Positions 36,935 through 47,717 of a stretch of DNA of 64,000 bases are shown piece by piece. The first letter of the stretch is position 1, and each line of letters opens with the position of its first letter. The notes under the pieces are model-generated. The model searched no databases and was not told where the DNA came from. It saw only the letters and a list, made by a program, of their open reading frames with translations. A program made the translations under genes and the position numbers. Where the stretch lies: NCBI RefSeq assembly GCF_036898095.1, contig NC_090739.1:57908074-57972073 (forward strand). Direction: 5' to 3'. The DNA comes from Palaemon carinicauda (lineage: Eukaryota; Arthropoda; Malacostraca; Decapoda; Palaemonidae).

Positions 36935-38191
36935 GAGATAGTAGCATATCTGGACGACTGGCTGGTGTGGGCAGCATCCAAGACAACTTGTCTACAAGCA
37001 GCCGGAAAGGTGATCCAGTTCCTGGAGCACCTAGGCTTCAAGATCAACCGCAAGAAGTCTTGCCTTTCTCCAGCTCAGAAGTTTCAATGGTTAGGAATCC
37101 ACTGAAACTTACAGTCACACCGTCTCTCCATTCCACTGAAGAAGAGGAGAGAGATAGCGGGATCTGTCAAGAGACTATTGAAGCACAAAAGGATTTAAAG
37201 ATGGCAACAGGAAAGAGTATTGGGTTCTCTCCAGCTCTCAGCAGTGACAGACCCAGGGCTAAAATCACAGTTAAAGGATACGTCAGGAGTCTGGAGAAGA
37301 TACGCATTAAACGCTCGAAGAGATCAACAAAGGTTGACACCGACCTGATTGCACACGCTACTAAGGCCGTGGTCAACAGCCAAGAGCCTAGCATGAACAA
37401 TTCCGTTACAACCACCTCAACCATCAGAGGTAATACACACAGATGCCTCCCTGGAAGGATGGGGAGGCCATTCGCAACAAAGGAAAGTGCAAGGGAATTG
37501 GTCGCACCAGTTCAAAACCTCTCACATCAACATCTTGGAGGCTATGACAGTCTTCCTAACGTTGAAGAAACTATCCCCTCGCAGGTCAGTCCACATCAGA
37601 CTGGTCTTGGACAACGAGTTGATAGTAAGATGTCTAAACCGAGAAGACTCGAGATCCCATCACATCAATCACGTGATGTTTGCCATCTTCTACCTGGCAA
37701 GGAAGAGAAGATGGCATTTATCAACAGTTCACCTTGAAGGGTTATGGAATGTGAAGGCGGATGCTCTATCCAGGCGAAAGCCGATAGAGACACAATGGTC
37801 TCTAGACGTAGACTCATTCTACTTCATCTCGGAAAAAGTCCCAGAACTGCAGATCGACCTCTTCGCAATGAACGACAAGAAACTACCTCATTTTGTAGCC
37901 CCTTACGAGGACCCTCAAGCAGAAGCGACAGGCCCCATGTCTCTCGACTGGAACAGATGGAATCGAATCTATCTGTTCCCACCAACCAATCTCCTGCTGA
38001 AAGTCCTCAACAAGCTAAGATCCTTCAGAGGAACAGCGGCAGTAGTGGCCCCCAAATGGCCCAGAAGCAATTGGTTCCCTCTAGTTCTAGAATTGAAACT
38101 GAAGCTGTTTCCTCTGCCGAACCCAGTATTATCTCAACTGGTTCAGAAGTTGACTCTCTACGCACGAGAACCAACAACCTACATCTCATGA
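36935..38191 (+). pseudogene. DIRS-like reverse transcriptase C-terminal half and RNase H
   Basis: Resumes directly after the insertion with the RT catalytic Tyr-Leu-Asp-Asp-Trp (36946-36960), then Lys-Lys-Ser-Cys-Leu-Ser-Pro and Gln-Trp-Leu-Gly-Ile-His, where a TGA at 37103-37105 replaces a codon. The RT thumb/connection is read in the same register with one further stop. RNase H begins at about 37435 (Thr-Asp-Ala-Ser-Leu-Glu-Gly-Trp-Gly). It continues in the frame 37487-38191 with Asn-Ile-Leu-Glu-Ala, Asp-Asn-Glu and Ala-Asp-Ala-Leu-Ser-Arg, ending in the DIRS-typical Val-Pro-Glu-Leu-Gln-Ile-Asp-Leu-Phe-Ala and Trp-Asn-Arg...Tyr-Leu-Phe-Pro-Pro region. Confidence 0.9.
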
Positions 38192-39167
38192 TTTTCTCAC
38201 CCTAGCAGCCAAGAAAAGGTTTGGGATCTCAAAAGACAAAATCGACTTCATCGAAGAATGCAAGTCAAGTTCAACTAGGAGACAATATGAACCGTCTTTG
38301 AAGAAGTGAGTTTCCTTTGAGAAAGAAAGGAAACCAACAGAAATATCAATAGATTTCTGTCTCTCCTTCTTCACCCACCTACACGAACAAGGCCTTGCTT
38401 CCACCACAATAACTGCGTGTAAGTCGGCTTTGACTAGACCTCTTCTTTACGCCTTTCAGGTGGACCTTTCAAGTGAAATCTTCAATAAGATACCAAAAGC
38501 ATGCGCTAGACTCAAACCAGCAACCCCTCCAAAGCCTATATCATGGTCATTGGACAAAGTTTTGCACTACGCTTCGAATATGAACAATGAGGATTGCGCC
38601 CTAAAGGATCTGACACAGAAAGTGATATTTCTGTTTGCTATAGCCTCAGGGGTTAGAGTTGGTGAAATAGTGGCCTTATCCAGGAATGAAGGCCATATTC
38701 AGTTCACAGAAACAGGAGAACTGAATCTTTTCCCTGATCCTACCTTTCTCGCCTAAAACGAGCTGCCCACCTAAAGGTGGGGTCCTTGGAGAATCTGCCC
38801 TCTGAAGGAAGATGTCTCTCTATGCCCAGTAGAGTGTCTTAAGGTCTATCTTTGAAGAACTTCAAACTTCAAGGAGGGACAGCTCTTCCGAGGCGAAACC
38901 TCAGGATCAAATTTATCCCTAAAACAACTGAGGGCGAAACTCACCTACTTTATTCGCAGAGCGGATCCTGACAGTACACCCGCAGGTCATAATCCTAGAA
39001 AAGTTGCTTCTTCATTGAACTTCTTTCAACACATGGACTTTGATAGGCTCCGCTCATATACGGGGTGGAAATCTTCCAGAGTCTTCTATAAACATTATGC
39101 GAAACAAGTGCACGAGATAAAGCACTTTGTGGTGGCGGAAGGTAGTGTCATAAAACCTGTCGTCTAG
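38192..39167 (+). pseudogene. DIRS-like tyrosine recombinase
   Basis: A phage-integrase-type recombinase with all catalytic motifs visible. Arg lies in Ser-Gly-Val-Arg-Val-Gly-Glu (codon 38654-38656), His-x-x-Arg in His-Asn-Pro-Arg (38988-38999), and the nucleophile Tyr in Phe-Tyr-Lys-His-Tyr (39084-39098). The N-terminal core-binding part is read from about 38192 in the same frame with one TGA near 38310. A frameshift lies near 38756 and further damage near 38780-38850. It ends at TAG 39165-39167. This enzyme integrates the circular DNA copy of DIRS elements without a target duplication. Confidence 0.88.
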
Positions 39168-39880
39168 TGCTACGATGAACAGTGGACTGTTTTGGGACTC
39201 AACAGTGTATCGTGTGAATAGGTGTTAACACCCTTGAGTGTAATACCTTCTAGTGAAAATCAGTATGGTGCAGAATCTAACCAATAACACCAGTGCCGTG
39301 TGAACAATTGTACACAGTGTTGAAGCATATCCAACATCAAAGTTAAACTAAACAAATTAACTTCACATTATTGAGTGGCAGTTTAACAAATGAATTAATA
39401 TATGTATATTCTTCTCTTACAGGTTAAAAATATATATATAACCATGATGTTCATATGTGCAGGCTAGATTCCTTCTCAGGATACATCATTATCATTTTGT
39501 TTTGCTTATGAAAATAAAAAACAAAAAAGGTATCTGCATCTTTTTTTATCATCAGTAATAAAATAAAAGATTCCAAAGTTTTTCTATTTTCTCAAATAGA
39601 TACCTTATTAACAATGATTTCCAAAGAACAACCAGGTAATCTCGAAAGAAGTTTCCCTCGTGTTCCTACGGAAATACAAACTTTGAATCCTTATAGTCGA
39701 AGTCGATAATTTCCTTGCTGGGGGCAGGAAGGCCTAAGTTAGTTCAAAACTTAGCGGATATGAAAAATAATGGTAATGTCAGGTATAAAGGTCTAGGAGA
39801 CCATATAAGGAACTCATTCAAAGTAAAGACATTTATACAAACCCACAGATATAGTACTTTCAAGTTAATTCTCTGGTAAG
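39168..39880 (+). other. DIRS-like 3' region
   Basis: No ORF. It contains a TA-rich run and 'ttcttctcttacag' (about 39409-39422), shaped like a splice acceptor. It links the recombinase to the terminal-repeat cluster. Confidence 0.45.
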
Positions 39881-39975
39881 CTTCCATCAGGACGACATAG
39901 CTGAGCTCAAAAAACAGACTTTGAGCAAAGTGAAAAATCTATTTTTGTGTGAGATAGCCATGTCGTCCTGATGGA
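39881..39975. repeat. head-to-head terminus junction (internal complementary region candidate)
   Basis: 39883-39914 copies the right-hand outer edge of the element (ccatcaggacgacatagctg...aaaaaa). 39942-39974 copies a left-hand edge in inverted orientation (tttttgtgtgagatagccat...gatgg). The two edges are thus joined end to end near the 3' end, which is the structure described for the internal complementary region of DIRS elements. Confidence 0.6.
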
Positions 39976-40029
39976 CCTACCCTTCTTTCTTAAAATGACC
40001 CCACTCGAAACTTCTCTATCTGCGGCTAT

Positions 40030-40375
40030 TCCTGCTTAAATGCAACTAGGAATGATGGGCCGTAGTAGTACAGGGAGGGGGTCCACCGGGTACCTTGATA
40101 ACGGCTCCATTTTCGTTCGCCACTCTTCCCCCTCAAAGAGCTAAATATATTCAGGGTGAAGATTGCTATGTGTCGTATCAAAAAATACGTCCCCTGTTAT
40201 TATGCAATATACTTAAAGATATATTAAGGATACTCGCGCCAGGAGTTAGAATTCTGGAGACCTAAGTTTAATTCTCTGGGAGTATCACTGTAGCAAATAG
40301 CCCTTAGAAAGCTTCCTAAAGGAACCTTCCATCAGGACGACATGGCTATCTCACCCAAAAATAGATTTTTCACTT
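40030..40375 (-). repeat. extra copy of terminal-repeat outer unit
   Basis: Matches 40672-40990 in direct orientation ('gatgggccgtagtagtacag' through 'ccttccatcaggacgacatg'), so the right end carries two tandem copies of this unit of about 320 bp. Confidence 0.85.
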
Positions 40376-40385
40376 TGCTCAAAAT

Positions 40386-40990
40386 CCGTTTTATAGCTAA
40401 ATACCGGGAACGTTGCACTACTAACTAAATATTGCATTTATGACGTGCAACAGCAGTCTCAAAATGGCCGCCTCCGGGGTTGGCTGCGCTCAACTTAAAA
40501 CACTTAAATTATGTGAATTCAACTGTGAGAAGGGAGCTGTAAATTATACACAGGAAAGATCAAATACTCGACTTTCCAGAGGATGAAGATGCTGGAGATT
40601 GCATGATGATAATCCAATAAACCGTAACAACACCGAGAGAAACGTGGGAGCGCACTTAGCTTAAATGCTACAGTTGAAAGGAATGATGGGCCGTAGTAGT
40701 ACAGGGAGGGGGTCCACTGGGTACCTTGATAACGGCTCCCCTTTTGTTCGCCATTCTTCCCCCTCAAAGAGTTAAATCAATTTGGGGTGAAGATTGCTAT
40801 GTGTCATATCAAAAAATACGTCCCCTGATATTATGCGATATCCTTAAAGATATATTAAGGATACTCGAGCCAGGAGTTAGAATTCTGGAGACCTGCGGTT
40901 AATTCTCTGGGAGTATCACTGTAGCAAATATCCCTTAGAAAGCTACCTAAAGGAACCTTCCATCAGGACGACATGGCCGAGCCCAAAAAA
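40386..40990 (-). repeat. right inverted terminal repeat of DIRS-like element
   Basis: Inverted copy of 29366-29970. Ends ...GAGCCCAAAAAA. The open frame at 40519-40767 is incidental. Confidence 0.88.
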
Positions 40991-41199
40991 GATAAAAGTG
41001 AGCATCGAATCCTAATGCAATACAAAAGTAAGAAGAATCACATGCTAACTTTATGACAATTAATGAACGATTAAATCCTTCATAACATATGCTACTACAC
41101 CTATGAACTATGCTAAAACATGTTCTAACAATGCAATACTGTGCATCTTACTCTTAATACCCGTTGCGCATATAGTATTACAGTACAAAATATATAACA
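40991..41199. other. short unannotated spacer
   Basis: AT-rich DNA between the DIRS terminus and an LTR fragment; nothing recognised. Confidence 0.4.
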
Positions 41200-41500
41200 A
41201 TTACACTCTGAAAATAATATAATCACTTGACTCGAGATATTAAATCCCAATAAAACATCAGACTAAGACAAAATAAATAATACTTATGAAAATTATGCAA
41301 TCACTTGTTTTACTTGAAATTAAATTTTACACAAAAACCACCTCTTGCTTTGATTCTTTAACAGGATACGAGCAATTATGAAATAAACACCGATGATTGA
41401 AATAATACCCTCTTTACAAAAATAAATATATTCTATATAAATACAACACTTTGAAATGAAATTTACATAATAATAATAAGTCTGAACAAAACTTAGATTA
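41200..41500 (-). repeat. rearranged LTR fragment of the Gmr1-like family
   Basis: On the minus strand it contains the LTR blocks 'cctgttaaagaatcaaagca' (compare 62579), 'tagaatatatttatttttgt' and 'gtgattatattattttcaga', but their order differs from that in the 54826 and 61409 LTRs. Confidence 0.6.
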
Positions 41501-41520
41501 GGACAAAAATGTTACCCTCT

Positions 41521-43600
41521 GAAAACGGATTTTAAGCAAAGTGAAAAATCTATTTTTGGGTGAGATAGCCATGTCGTCCTGATGGAAGGTTCCTTTAGGT
41601 AGCGTTCTAAGGGATATTTGCTACAGTGATACTCCCAGAGAATTAACCATAGGTCTCCAGAATTCTAACTCCTGGTGCGAGTATCCTTAATATATCTTTA
41701 AGGATATCGCATAATATCAGGGGACATATTTTTTTATACGACACATAGCAATCTGCACCCTGAAAAGATTTAGCTCTTTGAGGGGGAAGAGTGGTGAACA
41801 AAAGGGGAGCCGTTATCAAGGTACCCGGTGGACCCCCTCCCTGTACTACTAGGTCTACGTGCTTTCTTTGTCTTCCTGTTCTTAGGATGAGGACCACCGT
41901 CTGAGGGTGATTTCCTCTTGGAAGACATGCCCCACTTTTAGAGAAGGTTCCTATTCTCCAAGGTGGCTTTAGCAATAACCTCCTGAACCACATCTTGTGG
42001 GAGGAGATCCTTGCCCCAGAAGCATGAAGTTATTAGCTTCCTGGGTTTGTGTTTGACCGTTGCTGCGGCAAACACATGCTCTCTACAGGCCCTCCTGGAC
42101 CTGACGAAGGCATACAAGACCTTCACAAGGGTACCCATGTGGGACTTGGCTAAGACCATATACATGTCTGGGGCGTTGGTAAGGCCTGCACACATTTCCA
42201 GGCACTTCTGATGAGACAAAGAAGCGGCTAGTCTCTCTTTTGTCTCCAGTTCCTTTCTCAAAAGATGCTCTGGCAGCTTTGGAAGGTTCTCATTGAACTG
42301 CTGACCTGCTATCTCCGGATCCAACTTAGAGACAGAGAAGGTTAGATGAACTTCGTTCCACTTCTCCTCGCAGGTAGGCATGGCTAGAGATAATGGTTTA
42401 CATTCCTCTAGCACTGGGCATGGTTTGCCCTCATCGACTGCTCTCATGACACAGTCAAGGGCTTTCACTGAAAAGGGGAAAACTCTAGAGGAAGGAGCAA
42501 TAGAGGTAGGATGCCTCTTGCTCAATGCTGAGACTTTGGAGTTGGTATAACCGGCTCCTCTTAGGGTCTTGGATAGGATAGCCTGTGCCTTGTCATGCTC
42601 AAAGATAATAACTTCCTTCGCTTCCGTCTCCTCATGGGATGCTGGTTCATCCCGCAGTCTCACATAACAATCTGGGTATGCCGAAAAGCTAGGCAAGAAT
42701 TGGAGATCTTCAAGGGGTTTGGCCCCCAACTTCAAGGAGATATAGAGCTTCCCATTCATCATGGGCATGTGCTCCATGTACCTCCAAGGGTTGGTTTCGG
42801 AGCAGTGAGGTAAGTTAGATACTCTAAGAGGCTTAGCAAAGCCTCTGGAAGCACCAGAGCATTTCCCTTCCCTCACCTCTTTCTTCGTCTCTTTGAGATC
42901 TTGTTTAATATCCTGCTGTTCCTTCCGGAGCACTGCCAACATCTGCTGGATCAACTCCAGGAGCGCTTCACTTCTGCCGACCTGCACATCCGGTTAGGGA
43001 GTTAGGGTTGAAGATGTTGACGGCACAGGTTGATATGCCGTCACGGAAAACTGAGGGTCCTCAGTTACCGTCGAAGCGGATCTATCTTCCTCCATAGGTG
43101 GTTGAACCACATCTTCCTCAGGGTCTTCTTGTAGAACATCCTTTTCGGTGTTGGTAGACACCTCCGACATCCATTCTTGGTGGATGTCCATGCCTTCCAG
43201 TGCCTTGTTAATGTCTGCGTCCAATGTCAGTTGGATGAAGGGAGGCTTGACCTGTACCTGGGGCACAACCGCACTGAATTGGGCCTTAGGGAACAGAAGG
43301 TACCTCAAAGATTTATTAGGTAGGTAAGGTCCCAGAGAGTTCTTCTGGAACCCTCTTACCCACCTTCGAATAGTTTCTCTTGCTGTATCCCTTGACTTTG
43401 TAGTGTCATGGATCTCTTCTCCAAATCCTTCGGTCATCAGGACCAAGCAGATGGAGCAACCCTTCTGGTCCCAGTACCTCAGGGATCCAGATACGATGCA
43501 GCAGGGGGCATGAAACCTGCACATCGTTTGCCCACAGAAGTCTTTGCTTTTGTGGTTGCAAAACACGACTGCACACTTCACCATTGACTCCTCTGGTAAG
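41521..43600 (-). mobile_element. second DIRS-like copy, gag only, opposite strand
   Basis: A terminal-repeat copy (41521-41852) is joined directly to the 3' end of a gag ORF on the minus strand. RT, RNase H and recombinase are absent. It faces the larger + strand copy tail to tail. The start near 43600 is placed just upstream of the gag ATG; no left terminal repeat was found. Confidence 0.78.
41854..43584 (-). pseudogene. DIRS-like gag, near-complete
   Basis: ATG at 43584 begins a frame to TAA at 42994-42992, which continues in frame as 42987-41938. The other copy has a Gln codon at that first stop, so a single C to T change explains it. A second stop at 41940-41938 is followed by a basic Ser/Lys/Arg-rich tail to about 41854. 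The N-terminus is Cys/His-rich (Cys-x4-Cys-Asn-His-Lys, then Cys-Gly-Gln-Thr-Met-Cys-Arg-Phe-His, then Cys-Cys), which suggests a zinc-binding fold. A central Lys/Glu-rich helix (about residues 215-250) could be a coiled coil. About 560 codons overall. Confidence 0.78.
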
Positions 43601-43746
43601 GAAAGAAAAGATGAAATGAGTATTGAGTTACTTATATCATTGATATAAATGCATATTTGAAATAGTAATACTTACTAATTATATTTAATAGCTTAGAATA
43701 GTAACTGATGAGTTTGGAGCCTAGGAGTTTATGTAATTTGTCAGCC

Positions 43747-43749
<3 letters not shown>

Positions 43750-43809
<60 letters not shown>

Positions 43810-43841
43810 TGTATATGTATATATTTATCTATATACATATA

Positions 43842-43908
<67 letters not shown>
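43750..43908. repeat. (AT)n microsatellite
   Basis: Two (AT)n blocks with a short interruption at about 43808-43845. Confidence 0.97.
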
Positions 43909-43911
<3 letters not shown>

Positions 43912-43939
43912 CCATCAAATTTTCTTAACTCGTGAATCC

Positions 43940-46850
43940 ATTATCTTCTCTTCCTTCCACTGCTTCATTTGCAATCTCTGTGGACCTATTTTGTTAATAT
44001 TAATGTCCATATATCATCTGTCCTTCTTATTATATGTCCTGCACGCGTCCATTTCTTTTTCTTATATGTTGTTAGATAATCCTCTACATTAGTTAGCTCT
44101 CATATCCATGTCGCTCTTTTTCTGTATCTTAGTGTTAATCCTATCATTATTCTATCCATAACTCTGGTTGTAAGTAGCTTGTGTTTTAATGCTTTATAAG
44201 GCTCCAAATTTGATACTGGCAGGACCATCTGATTAAATACATTTCTTTTTAGAGAAAGTGGCATTTACATTTCATAATCTCTTTTTTTAACCAAAATCTC
44301 TCCATCCCATGCTTATCTTTCTTTCAGTTTCGGTCTCATGTCCTGGGGAACACATACTGTCTGCCCTAAGTACGTATATCCATTAAAAATCTCTAGCGTC
44401 TCATCATCAACCTTTATTTATTGTATCTCTGTATTTTCATTAAACATTATCTTAGGTTTGCTCATATTCATCTTCAGTCCTACATTTCTGCTTTCTCTGT
44501 TAAAATCTTCTATCATCTTTTGCAATTTCTTCCATGATTTAATGGAACTAAGTCATCCGCAAATCTTAAATTTTAAGGTATTCCCTATTAATGTTAATTC
44601 CTACATTTTCTCAATCTTAATTCTTAAAAACTTCTAGGCATGCTGAGAATAATTTAGGAGAGATGGGGTCTCCTTGTCAAACTCTTCTTCTCAATTAGAA
44701 TTTTGTCACTAAATTTATGTAGTTTTAGGATTGCAGTACTACCCGTATCTTAAAGTTTTCTAATATAAGTATCATCTATTCTTTGTCTTTGAAGATCTTT
44801 TCTTACTGCTAAAGTTTTGACCGAACCAAAAGCTTTATCATAGTCTTTAGATGCCATACATAGTGGTTTCTTATTTTTCTATTCGTTGGATATTATCAGT
44901 TGTTGAATATCCACTTCTAAACCCTGCCTGCTCTCTTGGCTGATTAAAGTTTAGCTTTCTTTCCATTTTGCCTGATATGATCTTTGTAAATATTTCATAT
45001 ACTACTGAGAGTAAACTTATTGGGCAGTATTTTTTAGGTCTTTTGTGTCTCTTATTGTGAATGATAAATGATAAAGTTTTTTCAAGTTAAAGGTATAGGC
45101 CAGTTTTCTAGAGGGTTATATACATTGATCATCATTTATTCTTAATATGTTTTATGTTCATTTGAGTTATATACATTGTTCATCATTTATTCTTAATATG
45201 TTTTATGTTCATTTCAGATTGACCGTGGTCATTGTTCAATAATAAAGACATTTGAATAAATGGACCAAGCTCTTATTTATGACCACGGTCAATGCTTATT
45301 AAAAATACCACTTCCAAGCTGGCTGGTCGAAGCACAAAAGATAAAAATAATCCAGCATTCGGGACACAACCGACTCCTGCTGCAGTCAAATCGAAAAAAA
45401 AAATTAATAAAGACATTTGAATAAATGGACCAAGCTCTTATTTATTTTCCAAACATTTAGTGTAAAGTTCAGCAAAATTTACTGCTATGACATTCTCCAT
45501 CTATTATTAGTTTATGTGTTTGGCCATCTTCTGCTTTGCCTCTTTTCATGCATTTTAAAGTTTCCTTTACTTCTACTGTTACTTTCGGTACCGGCTCAGG
45601 AGTTTCATTATTTCTATTGACAAAGTTGTTTCTTAGGTCACTATTGTATAGCATTCTATAGAAATCCTCTGCAATTTTTATTACTCCATCTCTTCTATTG
45701 ATACATCCATTTTCATCGGTTAAGGCAAATATCTATTGGCACCTTATTCCAAGTCTTCTTTTCATTAACTTGATGCTTCTTCCTTTCTTTGGTGCTTCCT
45801 CATTTTGTCTGATTGTATTTACGAATTTCTTGTGATTTTAGTTTGATTATTGTTTTGGATAGTTCTGCTAATTATATTTTATCTCACTTGGATTTTACCA
45901 TCATATCCAATCTTTTCTTTATTAGATTTTTGGTGCCTTCTGATAGTTTCCCTTGATCTTGTTTTGGAACTTTTCCACCGATCTCTTGTGCTGATTCCAA
46001 TACAAATTTTTGTTAAATTTCTATTCATCTCTTCTTTATTTACTTTCATTTCGTCACGTAGTTGGGAGCACCTACATTTCATTACCAAATTGAGCTCATC
46101 ATATATTTCTCTTATTACAGGAGTTTTTATCTTCTTTCTTAGAATTATTTTTTTTTTCTTTCCTTAGATCTAGACAAATGCTACTTCTCTCAATTCTATG
46201 GTCGTTTGACTTAAATTTTTTTAGCTCTGTTACATCCGTAACTAAATTAGCTTTTTCACTGAAAATAAAATGTATTTTCCATTTTCATTTTTATAAAAAA
46301 AAAAGGTTTCATGATTATTACATTGTTTTTCTTTTTCAGCAAATTTTACAAGCATGTCTCCATATGTTGTTTCTTATGCCAACTCCAAATTTGCCTGATT
46401 TTTATTCCCTTCTTTTCCTTTGACCTACTTTACACAAAAAATCACCCAAAACAAACGCAAGTAGTCTTAGGTTTTTAGATATCTAAAGATCATAAAAAAG
46501 TTTCTCTTTTCTCCTCTGTATCGGAGATTGTTGGTGCAAACGTTTAAATAATCTTCATTTTAAACATTTTATTTAGTTTGATAATCAATCCTCGAATTCT
46601 ATCACTCATACAACACAATTCTTCTGTTACCTGCACGATTGTTATTATTAATAAGAAAGCCCACTCCATTTCCTGGTACATTTCATGTCCTCTGAAGAAA
46701 AAGATCTGACTCTCTTTTAAGTCTAATTTCACTCAATCCTAATATATCACAAATTATTTATTTGAGCTCTTCTAGTAGCACAGCAAGATCTTCTTCCCTA
46801 GACAGGCTACTGAAATTGTACGTTACAAGATTAGTTTCCAAAGTTGGTCT
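43940..46850 (-). pseudogene. decayed minus-strand LINE (endonuclease-RT)
   Basis: Read on the minus strand from 46850: an endonuclease start (Asn-Leu-Val-Thr-Tyr-Asn and Cys-Asp-Ile-Leu-Gly-Leu-Ser-Glu), then Gly-Val-Gly-Phe-Leu-Ile-Asn, then Asn-x-x-Gly-Asp-Met-Leu-Val-Lys-Phe-Ala near 46330. A pre-RT region lies at 45880-45470, with RT blocks near 45000-44880. The catalytic Leu-Arg-Phe-Ala-Asp-Asp is at about 44560. A C-terminal [10 protein letters not shown] lies at about 44045. Frequent frameshifts and stops make it a pseudogene. A segment of about 390 bp at 45065-45455 has no LINE similarity and looks inserted. The + strand open frames here are shadows. Confidence 0.8.
45120..45450. repeat. 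insertion with direct and inverted repeats inside the LINE
   Basis: The segment has a 52-bp tandem repeat (gttatatacattgatcatca... at about 45114-45165 and again to about 45217). It has two copies of 'aataaagacatttgaataaa' + 'tggaccaagctcttatttat' (45241-45280 and 45406-45445). It also has a perfect 14-bp inverted repeat (ATTGACCGTGGTCA 45218-45231, TGACCACGGTCAAT 45280-45293). Confidence 0.8.
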
Positions 46851-46889
46851 CTTCTATTTTTCAAACACACCCACACAAACACAAATACA

Positions 46890-46892
<3 letters not shown>

Positions 46893-46961
<69 letters not shown>
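46893..46961. repeat. (AT)n microsatellite
   Basis: About 68 bases of (AT)n just upstream of the LINE 5' end. Confidence 0.97.
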
Positions 46962-46962
<1 letters not shown>

Positions 46963-47717
46963 AAAATAACGTAGTGTTGAAACCGTTGGGGTCATGCTGA
47001 TGACCTCTTCTGCTGCCTTCGCTTGGTTAATAGACATAGAGTCAGCTCCGATTGGCGTCGAGAGGCTGTTGACGCCTCATACTTGATGACTAGGTCCTTT
47101 TTCTGTCTCCTACTTTGTCGTTGCAGGCAAGGGGGGCCGAGGTTGCAGCCAGGAGACTGGTGTGAACTGCTCTCATGTCGAAGAGGGGACCCATATCCAT
47201 GACCCCCTAGGCAAGATGACACCAACCCCATGATGCCCATGGATCACGCTTTCATAACCTACCGCACCTTTGATCAGTTTGAAGAGAGCCTCAATTAAGG
47301 GCTAAACATCCTACCCGTTTGTGCCCAGGGGCACTAAAGCTAAGCTTTATATACTTGTATTTTTTAACTTATACTTGGTCTCCCAGCTGTAGTCTCGGCC
47401 CGAACTTTGATGTGTATTGAATATTTGTAAGAGCACTCATTTAGTAGTCAGTTAAGAGAAGTAATTTTCAAAGACTTTTTTATTTCGCTACCAATAATGA
47501 TTGACCTTGAGAAATTAAATTAAGTGCTCCTTGACTGTGTAATGACTCTTTGTTCAAATATATTTAAGTTGAAAGAACAGATTCGCCTCTGTCTTATTCC
47601 GTTTCCTGAATTATATTTTCAAAAAGAATTTGTCCATGATTTGGGACAAATAAATGGTGGCATACTAGTGGGATTTCTTTCAACTAAGAAGTGAACTGAA
47701 ATGAAGAAAATTACGAC
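46962..47717. other. unannotated, possible 5' region of a gag-bearing element
   Basis: 46980-47340 is GC-richer but carries no domain I recognise on either strand; the minus frame 46992-47240 is unsupported. The region precedes a gag-like ORF. Confidence 0.4.

Larger units (their letters stand above)
29366..40990 (+). mobile_element. DIRS-like tyrosine-recombinase retrotransposon with nested insertion
   Basis: Coding order on the + strand is gag, RT/RNase H, tyrosine recombinase, which is the DIRS arrangement. No integrase or aspartic protease is present. The element is bounded by inverted terminal repeats (29366-29970 and 40386-40990) whose outer edges are TTTTTTGGGCTC and GAGCCCAAAAAA. A 3.2-kb insertion splits RT at 33700-36934; without it the element is about 8.4 kb. 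No methyltransferase domain was seen. Many stops and frameshifts show it is inactive. Confidence 0.88.

Noticed and set aside
45850..46423. Plus-strand hydrophobic open frames suggesting membrane proteins
   Set aside because: They are antisense to the minus-strand LINE at 43940-46850 and the hydrophobicity reflects T-richness.
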